DNA from: Candidatus Liberibacter africanus PTSAPSY
Lineage (GTDB): Bacteria; Pseudomonadota; Alphaproteobacteria; Rhizobiales; Rhizobiaceae
Assembly: GCF_001021085.1 (NCBI RefSeq)
Contig: NZ_CP004021.1
Coordinates: 952,001-1,016,000 of the forward strand
Length of the DNA: 64,000 bases
Reading direction: 5' to 3'
Of the stretch, positions 28,125-38,940 are shown piece after piece (the stretch's first letter is position 1; each line of letters begins with the position of its first letter). Both the position numbers and the translations under genes were made by a program. The notes beneath the pieces were generated by a model. It worked only from the letters and a program-made list of their open reading frames with translations, was not told where the DNA came from and made no database searches.

Positions 28125-28353
28125 AAATCATAAACTATATGACAAAACCATTTAAAATGTAATTTATAGATATGCTACGACGATTATAGAAATAAAATAT
28201 AGCTACAAAAAAGCTAAAAAGCAAAAGATATGCTATAAAAAAGTGCTTCCACTAATAAACTTCTCACAAACGATAACAACGCTATAATATGAGAAAATCT
28301 AAAAAAATTATGAGCATTTTATAACGCTGTTACGTTTTAATACATAAAGGATA

Positions 28354-28566
28354 TTAATCTAGCCTAATATTCTCTGCGGAATATTTTCCAGTCGCCTCGT
28401 TTTTTACGAAATCATAAGTGACCTCTTGACCTTCTCTTACATTGCTCAATCCGGCGCTCTCAACAGCAGATCTATGCAAGAAAACATCACTCTCACCAGG
28501 TACACTGGGGGAAATAAAACCATATCCTTTTTGGCCATCATACCACTTAATTAAACCCTTCGGCAC
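28354..28566 (-). CDS. Cold-shock domain protein
   Basis: 70 residues, one CSD fold binding single-stranded RNA/DNA. RNP1-like GYGFIS and RNP2-like DVFLH are in place. It starts MPKGLIKWYDGQKGYGFI. Close to rhizobial CspA proteins of 69-70 residues. The long spacer upstream (to 29008) leaves room for the structured 5' leader typical of such genes. Confidence 0.93.
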   Translation of the reverse strand: MPKGLIKWYDGQKGYGFISPSVPGESDVFLHRSAVESAGLSNVREGQEVTYDFVKNEATGKYSAENIRLD

Positions 28567-29008
28567 TATTATTTCCTTTCACGTGCAAAAACAATTTTTT
28601 TCCAAAGATCAATAACTCGAAATCATAAGAAAGATCAGCAGAAAAATCTAACAGATAAAACCGCACCTAATTATATAATCGCGAATACCGATGCTACGCA
28701 TCAATTATCGTTCATAAAGATCATTATGTCAAGATACGAAATAGTTTTTGATTCCTAACTTTGATAATCAAATATTTTTTCATGAATAAAAAAAATCTTT
28801 ATAAGAATGGCATTCGCTACATGATTTTTTTGTTATCACAATATTACATTGATAATGATTAAAAACCATTATAGCACACAAGTTTTTTTGACGTTATTAT
28901 GTTTTTGAAAATACTATTTTACTTAGTTAACATTTAGTATATATATACTGACTATTATTAATTGTTTTTTCATTAGTCATTTTTCATAGATTATATTTTA
29001 GGTATTAT
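28567..29008. other. Spacer between csp and tadG-like gene
   Basis: 442 bases between divergent genes. No ORF or RNA gene was recognised. It probably contains the csp leader (about 28570-28720) and the promoter of the TadG-like gene. Confidence 0.5.
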
Positions 29009-30400
29009 ATGTTTCAGAATAGGAATATGGTATTAGGCTTTTTGCGTCTAAAAAAATGTAACAGCGGTTCTTTTTTCATTGTCACAGCTGTTTTATTGTC
29101 TAGTTTCTTGTCTATAGCCGATGTCTTGTTAGATTTTATGGCGGTCATGCAGACAAATTATATGCTTCGAGATATTATGCATTCTGTTGTTTATCAAATA
29201 CATATAAATGATTTATATGAGGGGAATTCTAAGTATTATATGAGAACCATTGGGCAAGGTGGGGAGGGTCGGATTGCGATATTAACGGGGGAGAAAGAAG
29301 TGGAGGCTGTTAGAAAGCGCATAAAACAATTTTTTTACGTCAATGATTTCTCAGATTTGTTAAGCAAAGAAAATATAGATTCAGCTATTAATAATGCTTC
29401 TATTGTCATTAAAAAGAAGAGCGAATCTCCTTTAGAGTTTCACGTTACAATTGATATGGTGATGGATGTTGAGTTAAAAGGATTCTTTCTGAAAATATTA
29501 TCACAATTTTGGGGAAGAAATTCTAATAGTAAAAGTAGTGTTAAAATTTTCTCGCAAAAAAAAATTTCATATAAACAAGAGCCTTCTATAATGGGCATTT
29601 TCTTTACATGGGAAAGTGATCTTCCTGTTTTTGCAATGAATGCAGGGGCTGGAGTCTATGGACTGGTCAGTAATACTCAAAAAAAAATACTTATAAGCAA
29701 TGAATTGCAAAATAATTTTTCCAAATATTCTTTTATCAAAGATATTATATTAAATGAGGTAATAGAATACATTCCATTATGTATAGCTCCATATAATTTT
29801 TCTGGCATAAGTTATTGGTATAAAGGATTTTTTCAATATGATAAAAATGGTGAAAGTAGTTCGTCTCGATCCTCATATCTGGTTAATAGAATATACCGCA
29901 CTAGATGGACAAATATTAGTAATATTACTAAATCCTCTTTTGATGATTTGTTTTTCAAGGAACCTGGATATGTGACAAATTCTTTATTGTTACGTGAAAG
30001 GATCAATCCTTGTTTTCCTGAGAATGGGAAACAACAAAGAAATATGCTGATAGTAGCAATGGGAGGTGAGCTTACTACGGGTTATTTAACTAATCAAATT
30101 ATTATGAATCAGATGTCACAAGCTTGCTTTGATATTCATGTAGATCCACCGCCAAAGTATAAAAATTATGATAAAAAGCATAATGTAGTATCTATAGGGA
30201 TTGAGCCAGATATGACTACACGTAATATTTTAAAAAAATGTGCTAATAGCACCTCTTCTAAATATTATGAGATTGATGATGTTAGTAAGATTAATGAGTT
30301 TAAAAAGGATGGAAAGACTTATCCGATGATCCGTGAAATTGCAAAACATATTAAGAAGCTAGTTTCGGATAATTTTACGGTTACTATTTTAAATGATTAA
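29009..30400 (+). CDS. TadG-like pilus assembly protein
   Basis: 463 residues. A hydrophobic segment near residues 20-45 (SGSFFIVTAVLLSSFLSIAD) anchors the protein, as in TadE/TadG proteins of the Flp/Tad pilus. The C-terminal region resembles a degenerate von Willebrand A fold: MLIVAMGGELTTGYLTNQ in place of the MIDAS strand, and VVSIGIEPDMTTRNILKKCA followed by a YYEIDDVSKI strand, as in TadG. The metal site DxSxS is not evident. No other tad genes are near, so it may be a stand-alone paralogue. Confidence 0.65.
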   Translation: MFQNRNMVLGFLRLKKCNSGSFFIVTAVLLSSFLSIADVLLDFMAVMQTNYMLRDIMHSVVYQIHINDLYEGNSKYYMRTIGQGGEGRIAILTGEKEVEAVRKRIKQFFYVNDFSDLLSKENIDSAINNASIVIKKKSESPLEFHVTIDMVMDVELKGFFLKILSQFWGRNSNSKSSVKIFSQKKISYKQEPSIMGIFFTWESDLPVFAMNAGAGVYGLVSNTQKKILISNELQNNFSKYSFIKDIILNEVIEYIPLCIAPYNFSGISYWYKGFFQYDKNGESSSSRSSYLVNRIYRTRWTNISNITKSSFDDLFFKEPGYVTNSLLLRERINPCFPENGKQQRNMLIVAMGGELTTGYLTNQIIMNQMSQACFDIHVDPPPKYKNYDKKHNVVSIGIEPDMTTRNILKKCANSTSSKYYEIDDVSKINEFKKDGKTYPMIREIAKHIKKLVSDNFTVTILND

Positions 30401-30771
30401 ACAAAATTAAATCGCAAAATATAGTATTTTTGATTTCTTTTTTTTTTAGAGGAAAATACTCTTTGGTGGTATTTTTATTCATGGAATAAAGTAATTTTGA
30501 TAGAATTATTCAGCAAGTACACGTTTTTATTGTGGATATAGTGGAAAAATTTGGAAAAAATGTTTGCTTATATCTTTTACACTTATTAAGCAGTAGAGAA
30601 TGTTAATTTTCTACTGAAAGTTATTAACGTATTTTATCTGTTGTGCAAAAAACAATTAAATATCATGGCGTTTTGTTTTGTTCTCGATTTTAGGGTTCGA
30701 AATTAAAGTTGTAGATTTATAATGTTTTGTACTTTTAAGCAGATGTGGCTTAGTATGTGAAAGATATGTAA
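30401..30771. other. Spacer
   Basis: 371 AT-rich bases between the TadG-like and metalloprotease-like genes. No ORF, RNA gene or clear terminator. Confidence 0.5.
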
Positions 30772-32097
30772 TTGAGTAAAAGAAAAACAATCGAGGTAAA
30801 GACAAGAGATTATAATTGCTGGGATACTATAAAAATTTTTAGTATCAAATCTTTTTTTTATAATACTATTTTCATTTATAAAATATTGTGTTCTAAAAAT
30901 GTATTTTTTGTATTTTTTTTGACATTAAATATTAGCATTGCCAATGCTGTAACAAATAATCCTTCACATAAAATGCATTCTCAAATACTTAATCCCTCAT
31001 ATCAAAGGGATTTGAGTATGGCTATGATCAATGGCATTATTAATATGAGTGATTTTTATTCTTGTGTCAGTCCTAAAGCTGGTTATCGCAACAGAATCAT
31101 TTTTATGAATTCCTCAAATGCTTTTTATGATTGGGCAAAAAGAAATCATCATTATGAGCGTATATGGTTTAGAGTCGCTAATTTTTATTTATTTACTATG
31201 TTTAGTATTTTGAATCACGAATTGGGTCATGCGACAAGAACGACAGAAATGAATAGTAAAGTGACTAAACTAAGGATTTATCCATTATCAATGTCTGGTT
31301 ATACATCGTATGAATCGTTGGGGAAGTATCCAGAAAGTGCTGTTGTTACATTAGGTGGTATAGAGGCGAATTATGTTTTATCGCGCGATGCATTCTATAA
31401 AAAGAGACGCATTAACCCAACTTCCGCAACGATGTATTTGTCTTCAGCGGGGAATCAATTTGCTTATGTGAAGTTTATAAAGGATCAGCCTGGTCATGAT
31501 ATTAATAGTTATGTAAAAGATATCGCCCTTATATACAACTTGAATTATGATAAATTTATCACAAGACTTCGTCGATTAGCTTTATTAGATTGGCTAGATA
31601 TCAGGATTTATTATTCGTTTTATTCTGTGATAAGTGGTCGAGATACGGTTTTGCCTGCATTAAAAGTCACCAAAAATGTTGGTATTCTGCCATCGATGCG
31701 TTTGATTATAACGCCATATGCTGTATTGGAAAAGCGTTTTTTACTTGATGTTTTTGCGGGTGACAAAGAAGTAAGGATGGGCTTTAGTTATGAGCGTGAT
31801 GTTAGAGGAAAAGATCATTTATATTATGGAGAGATTGAAATCAACAAAATAGCTTCTTTAAAGAAAACGGATATTGGAGCTCATTTAATTGTATGGAAAC
31901 AACCAGAATTACTAGTACAAAAGGATTTTTCCCTTGTATCAAATAAACACGGTGCAATGGTAACGCTAGACTTATTACATCACTTAACTGATCATTTAAA
32001 GTTTTCTATGCGTATAGGATATAAAGCTAATGGATATGTTATGGGAGAACCGGTCCATAAATCGTCTATTGTAAAATTTGGTTTGAGCTTTATTTGA
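30772..32097 (+). CDS. Secreted zinc metalloprotease candidate with beta-rich C-terminal half
   Basis: 441 residues from TTG 30772. A signal-peptide-like segment (VFFVFFLTLNISIANA) ends near residue 59. A later TTG at 30886 would place it at a normal distance from the N-terminus, so the start is uncertain. HELGH at about 149-153 is a zincin motif, and GGIEAN at 195-200 could supply the third (Glu) zinc ligand, as in gluzincins. From about residue 300 alternating strands (RLIITPYAVLEKRFLLDVFA, VRMGFSYERDV) and a final FGLSFI resemble an outer-membrane beta-barrel. I do not recognise the family. A role in envelope or host-directed proteolysis is inference. Confidence 0.6.
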   Translation: MSKRKTIEVKTRDYNCWDTIKIFSIKSFFYNTIFIYKILCSKNVFFVFFLTLNISIANAVTNNPSHKMHSQILNPSYQRDLSMAMINGIINMSDFYSCVSPKAGYRNRIIFMNSSNAFYDWAKRNHHYERIWFRVANFYLFTMFSILNHELGHATRTTEMNSKVTKLRIYPLSMSGYTSYESLGKYPESAVVTLGGIEANYVLSRDAFYKKRRINPTSATMYLSSAGNQFAYVKFIKDQPGHDINSYVKDIALIYNLNYDKFITRLRRLALLDWLDIRIYYSFYSVISGRDTVLPALKVTKNVGILPSMRLIITPYAVLEKRFLLDVFAGDKEVRMGFSYERDVRGKDHLYYGEIEINKIASLKKTDIGAHLIVWKQPELLVQKDFSLVSNKHGAMVTLDLLHHLTDHLKFSMRIGYKANGYVMGEPVHKSSIVKFGLSFI

Positions 32098-32960
32098 GTA
32101 GTATATTTAATTGTTATCTTTACGTTTATACATTAGCTCATGAGAAGATTTTTAACGATTAGGGTGGACTTTGATCTTTAACAATAATCAAGGAATATAC
32201 CTTTTTATTAAAAGCTAATATTAAAATAATTTGAATAGCGCAATAGTATAATTGGTGAGTGATATTGTTGCTTATTTTACAAGTAGATACGTGGTTTGTC
32301 TGTGCGCCGATAAAGAAAATCTCTTTTTTCAACTTTCTTACTTATAATATACTGTTTATTCATTGTGACATCAATATTTTATGAATCATGAATCCTATGG
32401 AATAAAAGTAAATAACAGGGGAAATTATGACAAATTAAATGGAATAAAAACGCTTCGCACAAGTTATATTTTATATCAATTTATTTATCTGTCTGTCTTG
32501 ATGTATTTATATCCAACCAAACGCCTCTCTGGTCATCAGGATAGGCAGAATATTTATCACTATCGTTATCTCCATTATAGCGATATGTTTTGACCTGTAA
32601 AGGTTTTGTTAAGGGTATTCCTGGTTATTACTTGTATGATGAATATATTTTTCGATGTATGGAGTCTTATCTGGTTTTAGTGCTATTTTTATTATAAATT
32701 ATCCATACCAAGAGATTAACTTTATACAGTGTAATTCCGAACCGCCTAAATTCATCATGTTAACGAATACTCATTCTATGGTGTAAATTATTAAATACAT
32801 AAAATTTTTCTTTTATTTTTAATTTTAATTCAATCTTTGTATACAATAAAAATTTTTTTGAGAAAAAATTAAGAAAAATGAACGCTTCGTTAACCTTGAT
32901 GTATTTACATATCATATTGATTATTAAGAAGATTAATTTCTGCATATTATAGATCAGTTT
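32098..32960. other. Long spacer with traces of a minus-strand coding relic
   Basis: 863 bases upstream of ddl with no intact gene. On the minus strand, two frames give protein-like segments: KPDKTPYIEKYIHHTSNNQ (about 32630-32690) and, one shift later, VKTYRYNGDNDSDKYSAYPD through GVWLDINTSRQTDK (about 32500-32600). They look like a decayed gene. The 70-codon plus-strand frame at 32381-32593 overlaps this and is likely a shadow. In related bacteria murB often precedes ddl; it is not here. Confidence 0.4.
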
Positions 32961-33896
32961 ATGGTAAACAAAATAGACATAAAGAGTACACATGTAGCAG
33001 TTATCATGGGAGGCCTATCTGCCGAGAGAGAAGTCAGTCTTTCTTCAGGTAAATCTTGTTCCTCTGCTTTAAAAGATACAGGTTTTCAAGTGAGCCAGAT
33101 AGATGTTGATCGTTCTATAGTATCAACTCTACAAAAATTAAATCCAGATGTGGTTTTAAATGTCTTGCATGGAAGTTTCGGAGAAGATGGGCTCATACAA
33201 TCGATACTAGAGTTTTTGGAAATTCCTTATACACATTCTGGGGTTTTAGCTTCTGCGTTATCGATGGATAAGATGCGCGCTAAACAAATTGTGAAAAGTT
33301 GCGGTGTGCCAGTTTGTCCATCGATTGTAGTTAATCGTTTTGCAATGGATTATCAGCATCCGATGTCACCTCCTTATGTTATCAAACCCTTGAAAGGCGG
33401 ATCTTCTTTAGGAATTATGGTGATAAAGCCAGGTCAAAGTGTTCCTTTAGATATATTGCAATCTTTGTCATGGAATTATGGAGATCAGCTACTGATTGAA
33501 CAATATATTGATGGCATTGAATTGAGCTGTGGTGTAATGGGAGATACTCCACTCGCTGTTACTGAAATTATTGTGCCAAAATCAGATTTTTATAGCTATG
33601 AATTAAAATATTTATCTTCAAATTATACACATGTTATGCCAGCAAAAATTCCGTTGGATATCTATAAAGAAGTGCAGAGAAACGCTGTTTTAGCACATCA
33701 TGCAATTGGTTGTCGTGGAATTAGCAGATCCGATTTTCTTTTTGATCCTATTTCAAGAAAAATTTTCTGGTTAGAAATTAATGTTCAACCAGGTATGACA
33801 CCTGTTTCTATATTTCCAGAAATGGCTATGCATGCTGGATATTCTTTTCAAGAATTGTTGTTGTGGATGGTGGAGGATGCGTCATGTTTGCGCTGA
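32961..33896 (+). CDS. ddlB: D-alanine--D-alanine ligase
   Basis: Makes the D-Ala-D-Ala dipeptide of peptidoglycan. 311 residues, ATP-grasp fold. N-terminal HVAVIMGGLSAEREVSLSSG, the SALSMDKMRAKQIV motif, KPLKGGSSLGI in the ATP loop and the metal-site strand LEINVQPGMTPVS. First gene of the division cluster. Its stop overlaps the ftsQ start by 13 bases. Confidence 0.95.
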   Translation: MVNKIDIKSTHVAVIMGGLSAEREVSLSSGKSCSSALKDTGFQVSQIDVDRSIVSTLQKLNPDVVLNVLHGSFGEDGLIQSILEFLEIPYTHSGVLASALSMDKMRAKQIVKSCGVPVCPSIVVNRFAMDYQHPMSPPYVIKPLKGGSSLGIMVIKPGQSVPLDILQSLSWNYGDQLLIEQYIDGIELSCGVMGDTPLAVTEIIVPKSDFYSYELKYLSSNYTHVMPAKIPLDIYKEVQRNAVLAHHAIGCRGISRSDFLFDPISRKIFWLEINVQPGMTPVSIFPEMAMHAGYSFQELLLWMVEDASCLR

Positions 33897-34795
33897 ATCA
33901 CAGAGGTTTATTCATTGATCGGAGATTTGGCTTTGTTGTGGGGATGTCATTGCCTTTGTATTGTATATTGGGTTTGGGAGATATGAGAAATTTTCTAAAC
34001 TTTTGTGTCTTTATAAACAAGATATTTCCACCGTGTTATAGGGTTGTTTTTATTGTTTTTTTCTGTGCAATCGTTGGTGTATATGGGATTTTTATTGGAG
34101 GACATACACGTTATGTTATCAACTTTATTGATTCTTTCATTGGTTTTTCAATAGATAAGGTAAGAATCATTGGTAATGTTGAAACTTTAGAAGGTGATGT
34201 TATTCGTTGTTTAGAGCTTAACAGATCAACTTCATTAATTTCCTTTGATGCGGTAAAAATTCAGAATAATTTGTTGTCTTTGCCATGGATTGCGAATGCT
34301 GAAATTCATAAGGTATACCCTGATACGATAGAAATTCGTCTTACGGAGCGTATTCCTTATGCGATTTGGCAAAACAATTCCAGTCTTTATCTTATTGATA
34401 AGAATGGTTATGTGATTTCTTCATTAAAAAATACAAGATTTTCATATCTTCCTATGTTAATTGGAGAAAACATCAATAAAGCCATTAGATCCTTTGAAAA
34501 GTTATCAACTATAGAAGAAATAACCAAGTTGGTTAAATCCTATCATTGGGTTGCTGAAAGGCGTTGGGATTTGCATCTCTACAATGGTATTATTATTAAA
34601 CTCCCAGAAGAAAAATTTGATACAGCAATCTCGAATATTTTGGAATTACAGGATAAATATAAAATTTTAGATAGAGATATTTCCATTATTGATATGAGAT
34701 TACCAGATCGTCTTGCTATTCGTTTGACAGTAGGTTCTTTTATAGATCGTCAAGATATTGTTGATAAGCGTAATCTTGAGTTGAATAGGGGATAG
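33884..34795 (+). CDS. ftsQ: Cell division protein FtsQ
   Basis: Bitopic inner-membrane divisome protein. I chose ATG 33884 because GGTGGAGGATGCGTC lies just before it; an in-frame ATG at 33863 is also possible. There is a cytoplasmic N-terminus, one membrane span (VVFIVFFCAIVGVYGIFI), a POTRA domain (IDKVRIIGNVETLEGDVIRC) and the beta domain (VYPDTIEIRLTERIPYAIWQ). Followed four bases later by ftsA. Confidence 0.93.
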   Translation: MFALNHRGLFIDRRFGFVVGMSLPLYCILGLGDMRNFLNFCVFINKIFPPCYRVVFIVFFCAIVGVYGIFIGGHTRYVINFIDSFIGFSIDKVRIIGNVETLEGDVIRCLELNRSTSLISFDAVKIQNNLLSLPWIANAEIHKVYPDTIEIRLTERIPYAIWQNNSSLYLIDKNGYVISSLKNTRFSYLPMLIGENINKAIRSFEKLSTIEEITKLVKSYHWVAERRWDLHLYNGIIIKLPEEKFDTAISNILELQDKYKILDRDISIIDMRLPDRLAIRLTVGSFIDRQDIVDKRNLELNRG

Positions 34796-34799
34796 AGTA

Positions 34800-36119
34800 A
34801 TGGGTATTTTTACAATGCCTTTTAGGTCGAAGTATACCAATGGCTTATCTTCTGCTCGCACGTACATTATATCGGTATTAGATATTGGTTCTACAAAGAC
34901 TGTATGCATGATAGGAAAGCTTTGTCCTCAAAATACAACCGATATTTTTTCTAAGAGAACACATCGGATTGAAGTTGTGGGTATCGGATATCAGCAATCA
35001 CACGGCGTTAAAATGGGGACTATCGTTGATATTGATGCTACCGAAAGAGTTGTGCGTCAAGTTGTCGATACTGCAGAACAAATGGCAGGTTTTACGATTG
35101 ATAGCTTGATGGTCAATATTTCTGCTGGACGTTTGAAATCTAGTCAGCATTCTGTTAAAATGAAAATAGGATGGCGGGAGGTAACAAAATCTGATATTCA
35201 GATGTTGATAAGGTCTTCTCAACGTTATTCTAATGATCAAGATCGCACTTTATTGCATTCTGTAATTACCGATTATGTCTTGGATGGGAAATCTGGAATA
35301 AGATCCCCTATATCCATGTTTGCTGGTAGCATATGCATCGATATGCATATGCTTACAGTAGAAAAATATGCAATGAAAAATTTAGGAATAACGATTAATC
35401 GTGCGCATCTTTCTGTAGACAAAATGGTTGCATCTCCGTACGCCAGTGGTTTGTCTATTCTTGTTGATGATGAATTTGAGCTAGGTTCTGTTGTTATTGA
35501 TATGGGAGGAGGAACAACAAAGATTGCAGTTTTTGAAAAAGGAAAATTAGTGTATACTGACGTTATTGCTATCGGAGGATCACATGTGACGAATGATTTA
35601 GCGCGTGGCTTGTCTATATCTCGTGACGATGCTGAGCGTCTCAAGGTCATGAATGCTAGTGTTATCCCTAGTATGATTGATGAACATGATCTTCTTTCTA
35701 TACCTAGTATCGGTAATACTGATCAAGATGATCTAGTTCAGATTTCTAGAGCGACTATTTCAAGGATTGTTCGAGCTCGTATTGAAGAAACATTTGAATT
35801 AATCGAAGAACGTATTAAGAATTCAGGGTTTAAATCTCTAGCTGGTAAACGTATAATATTGACAGGAGGAGCAAGTCAGCTGAATGGTTTACAAGAGATG
35901 ATTAGGCAGATGATCAGTCCTAATGTGCGAATAGGAAGACCTATAGGAGTTATAGGATTACCATTTCCAGCAAGAAGCCCTGCTTTTGCAACAGCTATAG
36001 GATTAATGGTGTATCCGCAATTAATTGCAAAAGAAGTGGATTGCGTAGGAAAAGATTCTTCTTTTTGGAATATAAAAAAGTTTCCTTTATTAAAGAATTG
36101 GTTTAAGCGCAGTTCATGA
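34800..36119 (+). CDS. ftsA: Cell division protein FtsA
   Basis: Actin-like protein that tethers FtsZ to the membrane. 439 residues. ATP-binding motifs VLDIGSTKTVCMIG and VIDMGGGTTKIAVFEKG, and the final nucleotide strand IILTGGASQLNGLQE. The C-terminus (FPLLKNWFKRSS) is an amphipathic membrane-targeting helix. Between ftsQ and ftsZ, the conserved order. Confidence 0.96.
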   Translation: MGIFTMPFRSKYTNGLSSARTYIISVLDIGSTKTVCMIGKLCPQNTTDIFSKRTHRIEVVGIGYQQSHGVKMGTIVDIDATERVVRQVVDTAEQMAGFTIDSLMVNISAGRLKSSQHSVKMKIGWREVTKSDIQMLIRSSQRYSNDQDRTLLHSVITDYVLDGKSGIRSPISMFAGSICIDMHMLTVEKYAMKNLGITINRAHLSVDKMVASPYASGLSILVDDEFELGSVVIDMGGGTTKIAVFEKGKLVYTDVIAIGGSHVTNDLARGLSISRDDAERLKVMNASVIPSMIDEHDLLSIPSIGNTDQDDLVQISRATISRIVRARIEETFELIEERIKNSGFKSLAGKRIILTGGASQLNGLQEMIRQMISPNVRIGRPIGVIGLPFPARSPAFATAIGLMVYPQLIAKEVDCVGKDSSFWNIKKFPLLKNWFKRSS

Positions 36120-36195
36120 TTTGAAGATCATGTTAGATTTTTAGAAAGAGATTACAATATTATTTGACCTTTTTAAATATGGATATTGGGAAATA

Positions 36196-37731
36196 GTGTC
36201 AATGGGAAGGAATCGGCAGATGATGGGAAAACAGTCTAATATGGATATAACTGAATTAAAGCCTCGGATAACTGTATTTGGTGTAGGGGGTGGAGGAGGA
36301 AACGCTGTAAACAACATGGTTTCTTCAGGTCTTCAAGGTGTGAATTTTATTGTTGCTAATACTGATGCACAGGCCTTGATGATGTCTAAGGCTGAACATA
36401 TTATTCAGCTTGGATCTGGAATAACTGAAGGTCTAGGAGCAGGGTCTCATCCAGAAGTTGGTCGTGCTGCTGCAGAAGAGTGTATTGATGAGATTACCAA
36501 GACTTTGGATAAAACACATATGTGTTTTGTCACGGCAGGCATGGGAGGTGGCACAGGAACAGGTGCAGCGCCGATTATTGCGAAGATAGCACGTAGTAAA
36601 GGGGTGTTAACTGTTGGTGTCGTGACTAAGCCTTTTCACTTTGAAGGTTCTCGGCGTATGCGTGTGGCAGAGTCAGGAATAGAGGCATTGCAAGAAACTG
36701 TTGATACACTGATTGTTATTCCTAATCAAAATTTATTCCGAATTGCCAATGATAAAACAACATTTGCCGATGCTTTTTCTATGGCAGATCAAGTTCTTTA
36801 TTCTGGTGTTTCTTGTATTACTGATCTTATGATTAAAGAGGGATTAATTAATCTTGATTTTGCAGACGTCCGTTCTGTAATGCGTAATATGGGTCGTGCT
36901 ATGATGGGAACAGGAGAAGCTTCTGGCCATGGACGTGGTGTACAAGCGGCTGAAGCAGCTGTTGCTAATCCATTGCTCGATGAAGCATCAATGAAGGGTT
37001 CGCAAGGATTGTTAATTTCAATTACAGGAGGGAGCGATCTCACATTGTTTGAAGTTGATGAAGCCGCAACACGTATTCGTGAAGAAGTTGATTCTGAAGC
37101 TAATATTATTCTTGGTGCTACTTTTGATGAAGCGCTTGAAGGTGTGATTCGTGTATCTGTTGTTGCAACGGGAATAGACAATCGTTTTCATAAAGAAGAG
37201 GATCATAACGACGGCTCTTCTATGTCCTCCTATGAATCTTTAACCGGTGAAAATTTTCTGAATCTTTCTTCTCACAAATTATCGATGAACGATTCTCATA
37301 CTGCATGTGACGATACAATGGAGGATGCTAATTTTGCAAAAAGTATAGAAAATATGTCTAATGAGACAAATATTTTGACAAGAGATAACAATAAAGAATT
37401 GTCGTGTGAGGAAAGCATTATCCCAGAATCTTCTTCTCCACAGCGCTTCACATCTCAGAAATATATAGAAAAAAGTGATGATTATCCAGAAGAAAGAGGT
37501 GTGATGGCATTATTCAAACGTATTGCAAATTCTTTTGGTTTACAGGAAAATTTTTCTGTAAAAGTAGAATCTGTTAATCCAGAAAGTGATTCTGCTATTT
37601 CTATTTTGAGAGAAAAGAATAATGCTCCTGAAAATATTGGTAATGATGTTCATATACAATCAAAATCAAATATTAAGTGCGAGGAGGATCAATTAGAGAT
37701 TCCTGCTTTTTTACGCCGGCAATCGCATTGA
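36196..37731 (+). CDS. ftsZ: Cell division protein FtsZ
   Basis: Tubulin-like GTPase forming the Z ring. GTG 36196 or ATG 36202 start; 511 or 509 residues. Glycine-rich [12 protein letters not shown] near 27-38, tubulin signature [10 protein letters not shown] at 117-126 and synergy loop residues in [11 protein letters not shown] long polar linker (about 330-470) leads to the conserved tail [12 protein letters not shown] that binds FtsA, as in rhizobia. The antisense ORFs over it are shadows. Confidence 0.97.
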   Translation: MSMGRNRQMMGKQSNMDITELKPRITVFGVGGGGGNAVNNMVSSGLQGVNFIVANTDAQALMMSKAEHIIQLGSGITEGLGAGSHPEVGRAAAEECIDEITKTLDKTHMCFVTAGMGGGTGTGAAPIIAKIARSKGVLTVGVVTKPFHFEGSRRMRVAESGIEALQETVDTLIVIPNQNLFRIANDKTTFADAFSMADQVLYSGVSCITDLMIKEGLINLDFADVRSVMRNMGRAMMGTGEASGHGRGVQAAEAAVANPLLDEASMKGSQGLLISITGGSDLTLFEVDEAATRIREEVDSEANIILGATFDEALEGVIRVSVVATGIDNRFHKEEDHNDGSSMSSYESLTGENFLNLSSHKLSMNDSHTACDDTMEDANFAKSIENMSNETNILTRDNNKELSCEESIIPESSSPQRFTSQKYIEKSDDYPEERGVMALFKRIANSFGLQENFSVKVESVNPESDSAISILREKNNAPENIGNDVHIQSKSNIKCEEDQLEIPAFLRRQSH

Positions 37732-37831
37732 TTATGGATTACAAACTAGATATTTTTATTACTTGAAGAATTGTTGATAATTTTGTACAACTATTAGTAA
37801 ATAATCATCAAAACGGAAATGATAAAAAATC

Positions 37832-38713
37832 ATGCTGCAAAGTCGATCACAGCATACTATTGCGGATTCAATTACTATTACAGGTATTGGTGTTCATTCG
37901 GGGAAAAATAGTATTTTAAGACTATGCCCAGCACAAGAAGGGGTAGGGATATTATTTCGTTCCATTCAGTCAAGAATGGGTAATTTTTCTTCATCAGCGT
38001 TGTGGAATAATGTTTTAACGACGTCTTTAAGTACGGCTATAGGTTCTTCTTTATGTCAATTTCATACTATTGAACACTTGATGGCAGCACTCTATGCTTA
38101 TGGTATCGATAATGTTATCGTTGAATTAGATGGGATAGAAATTCCGATTATGGATGGAAGTGCTTTAGCTTTTGTACAAAGTATAGATCGTGTTGGTGTA
38201 AAAAAACTAAAAGGTAAACGCCGTTATTTGAAGATTATTAAATCTGTTCGAGTTACTAATAATGAATCTTGGGCAGAATTTCTGCCTTATCCTTCTACAC
38301 ATTTTGAAATATCTATTCAATTTAATAGTAATGTAATAGGCTATCAAAAATGGGAAGGAGATTTAACTAAAGAAGTTTTTTGTAATGAGATTTGTATTGC
38401 TCGTACATTTGGTTTTCTGAAGGACGTTAAGCGTTATAGAAAAGCAGGTTGTGCATTAGGGGCATCTTTGGAAAATAGTGTTGTCATTTCTGAGGATGAT
38501 AAAGTGATTAACACTGAAGGATTGAGGTATTCAGGCCAAGAATTTGTTCGTCATAAGGCTTTGGATGCAATTGGTGATATAGCTTTAGCAGGCTATCCTT
38601 TGATAGGATGTTATCGTTCGTATCGAGGAAGTCATAAGATAAACCACATTGCGTTATCTGCTCTCTTTGCAGATAAAAATGCTTATGAGATAGTTGATGA
38701 CTATATTGTGTGA
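37832..38713 (+). CDS. lpxC: UDP-3-O-acyl-N-acetylglucosamine deacetylase
   Basis: Committed, zinc-dependent step of lipid A synthesis, cytoplasmic. 293 residues. Zinc-binding HTIEHLMAALYAYGIDN with IMDGSALAFV, the second-domain RTFGFLKDV and the active-site RHKALDAIGDIALAG supplying His and Asp. Slightly short, with a C-terminal tail trimmed relative to other rhizobia. An intact gene implies that LPS is made. Confidence 0.95.
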   Translation: MLQSRSQHTIADSITITGIGVHSGKNSILRLCPAQEGVGILFRSIQSRMGNFSSSALWNNVLTTSLSTAIGSSLCQFHTIEHLMAALYAYGIDNVIVELDGIEIPIMDGSALAFVQSIDRVGVKKLKGKRRYLKIIKSVRVTNNESWAEFLPYPSTHFEISIQFNSNVIGYQKWEGDLTKEVFCNEICIARTFGFLKDVKRYRKAGCALGASLENSVVISEDDKVINTEGLRYSGQEFVRHKALDAIGDIALAGYPLIGCYRSYRGSHKINHIALSALFADKNAYEIVDDYIV

Positions 38714-38940
38714 TTGTCCTTTTGTTTTTGAAAATCCCTGTTAAGAAGAGTTATAGCTTCTTTGTCTTTTCTAAAATATCTTTACAATCTTTATATTATA
38801 TACTAAAATTTGCGAAGTTGAACTATAAAAAATTCGTAGAATAAACATCCCATTTATTCAAGTTTGGATCATATAAATTATTGATTTAACTGATTTTTTT
38901 AAATTTAGTACTTTTATTTTTCGAAGAGTGAGAACTTTAG

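Noticed and set aside
36798..37181. 127-codon antisense ORF over ftsZ
   Set aside because: It lies entirely within ftsZ, is composed of codon-complement sequence, and has no start signal or domain.
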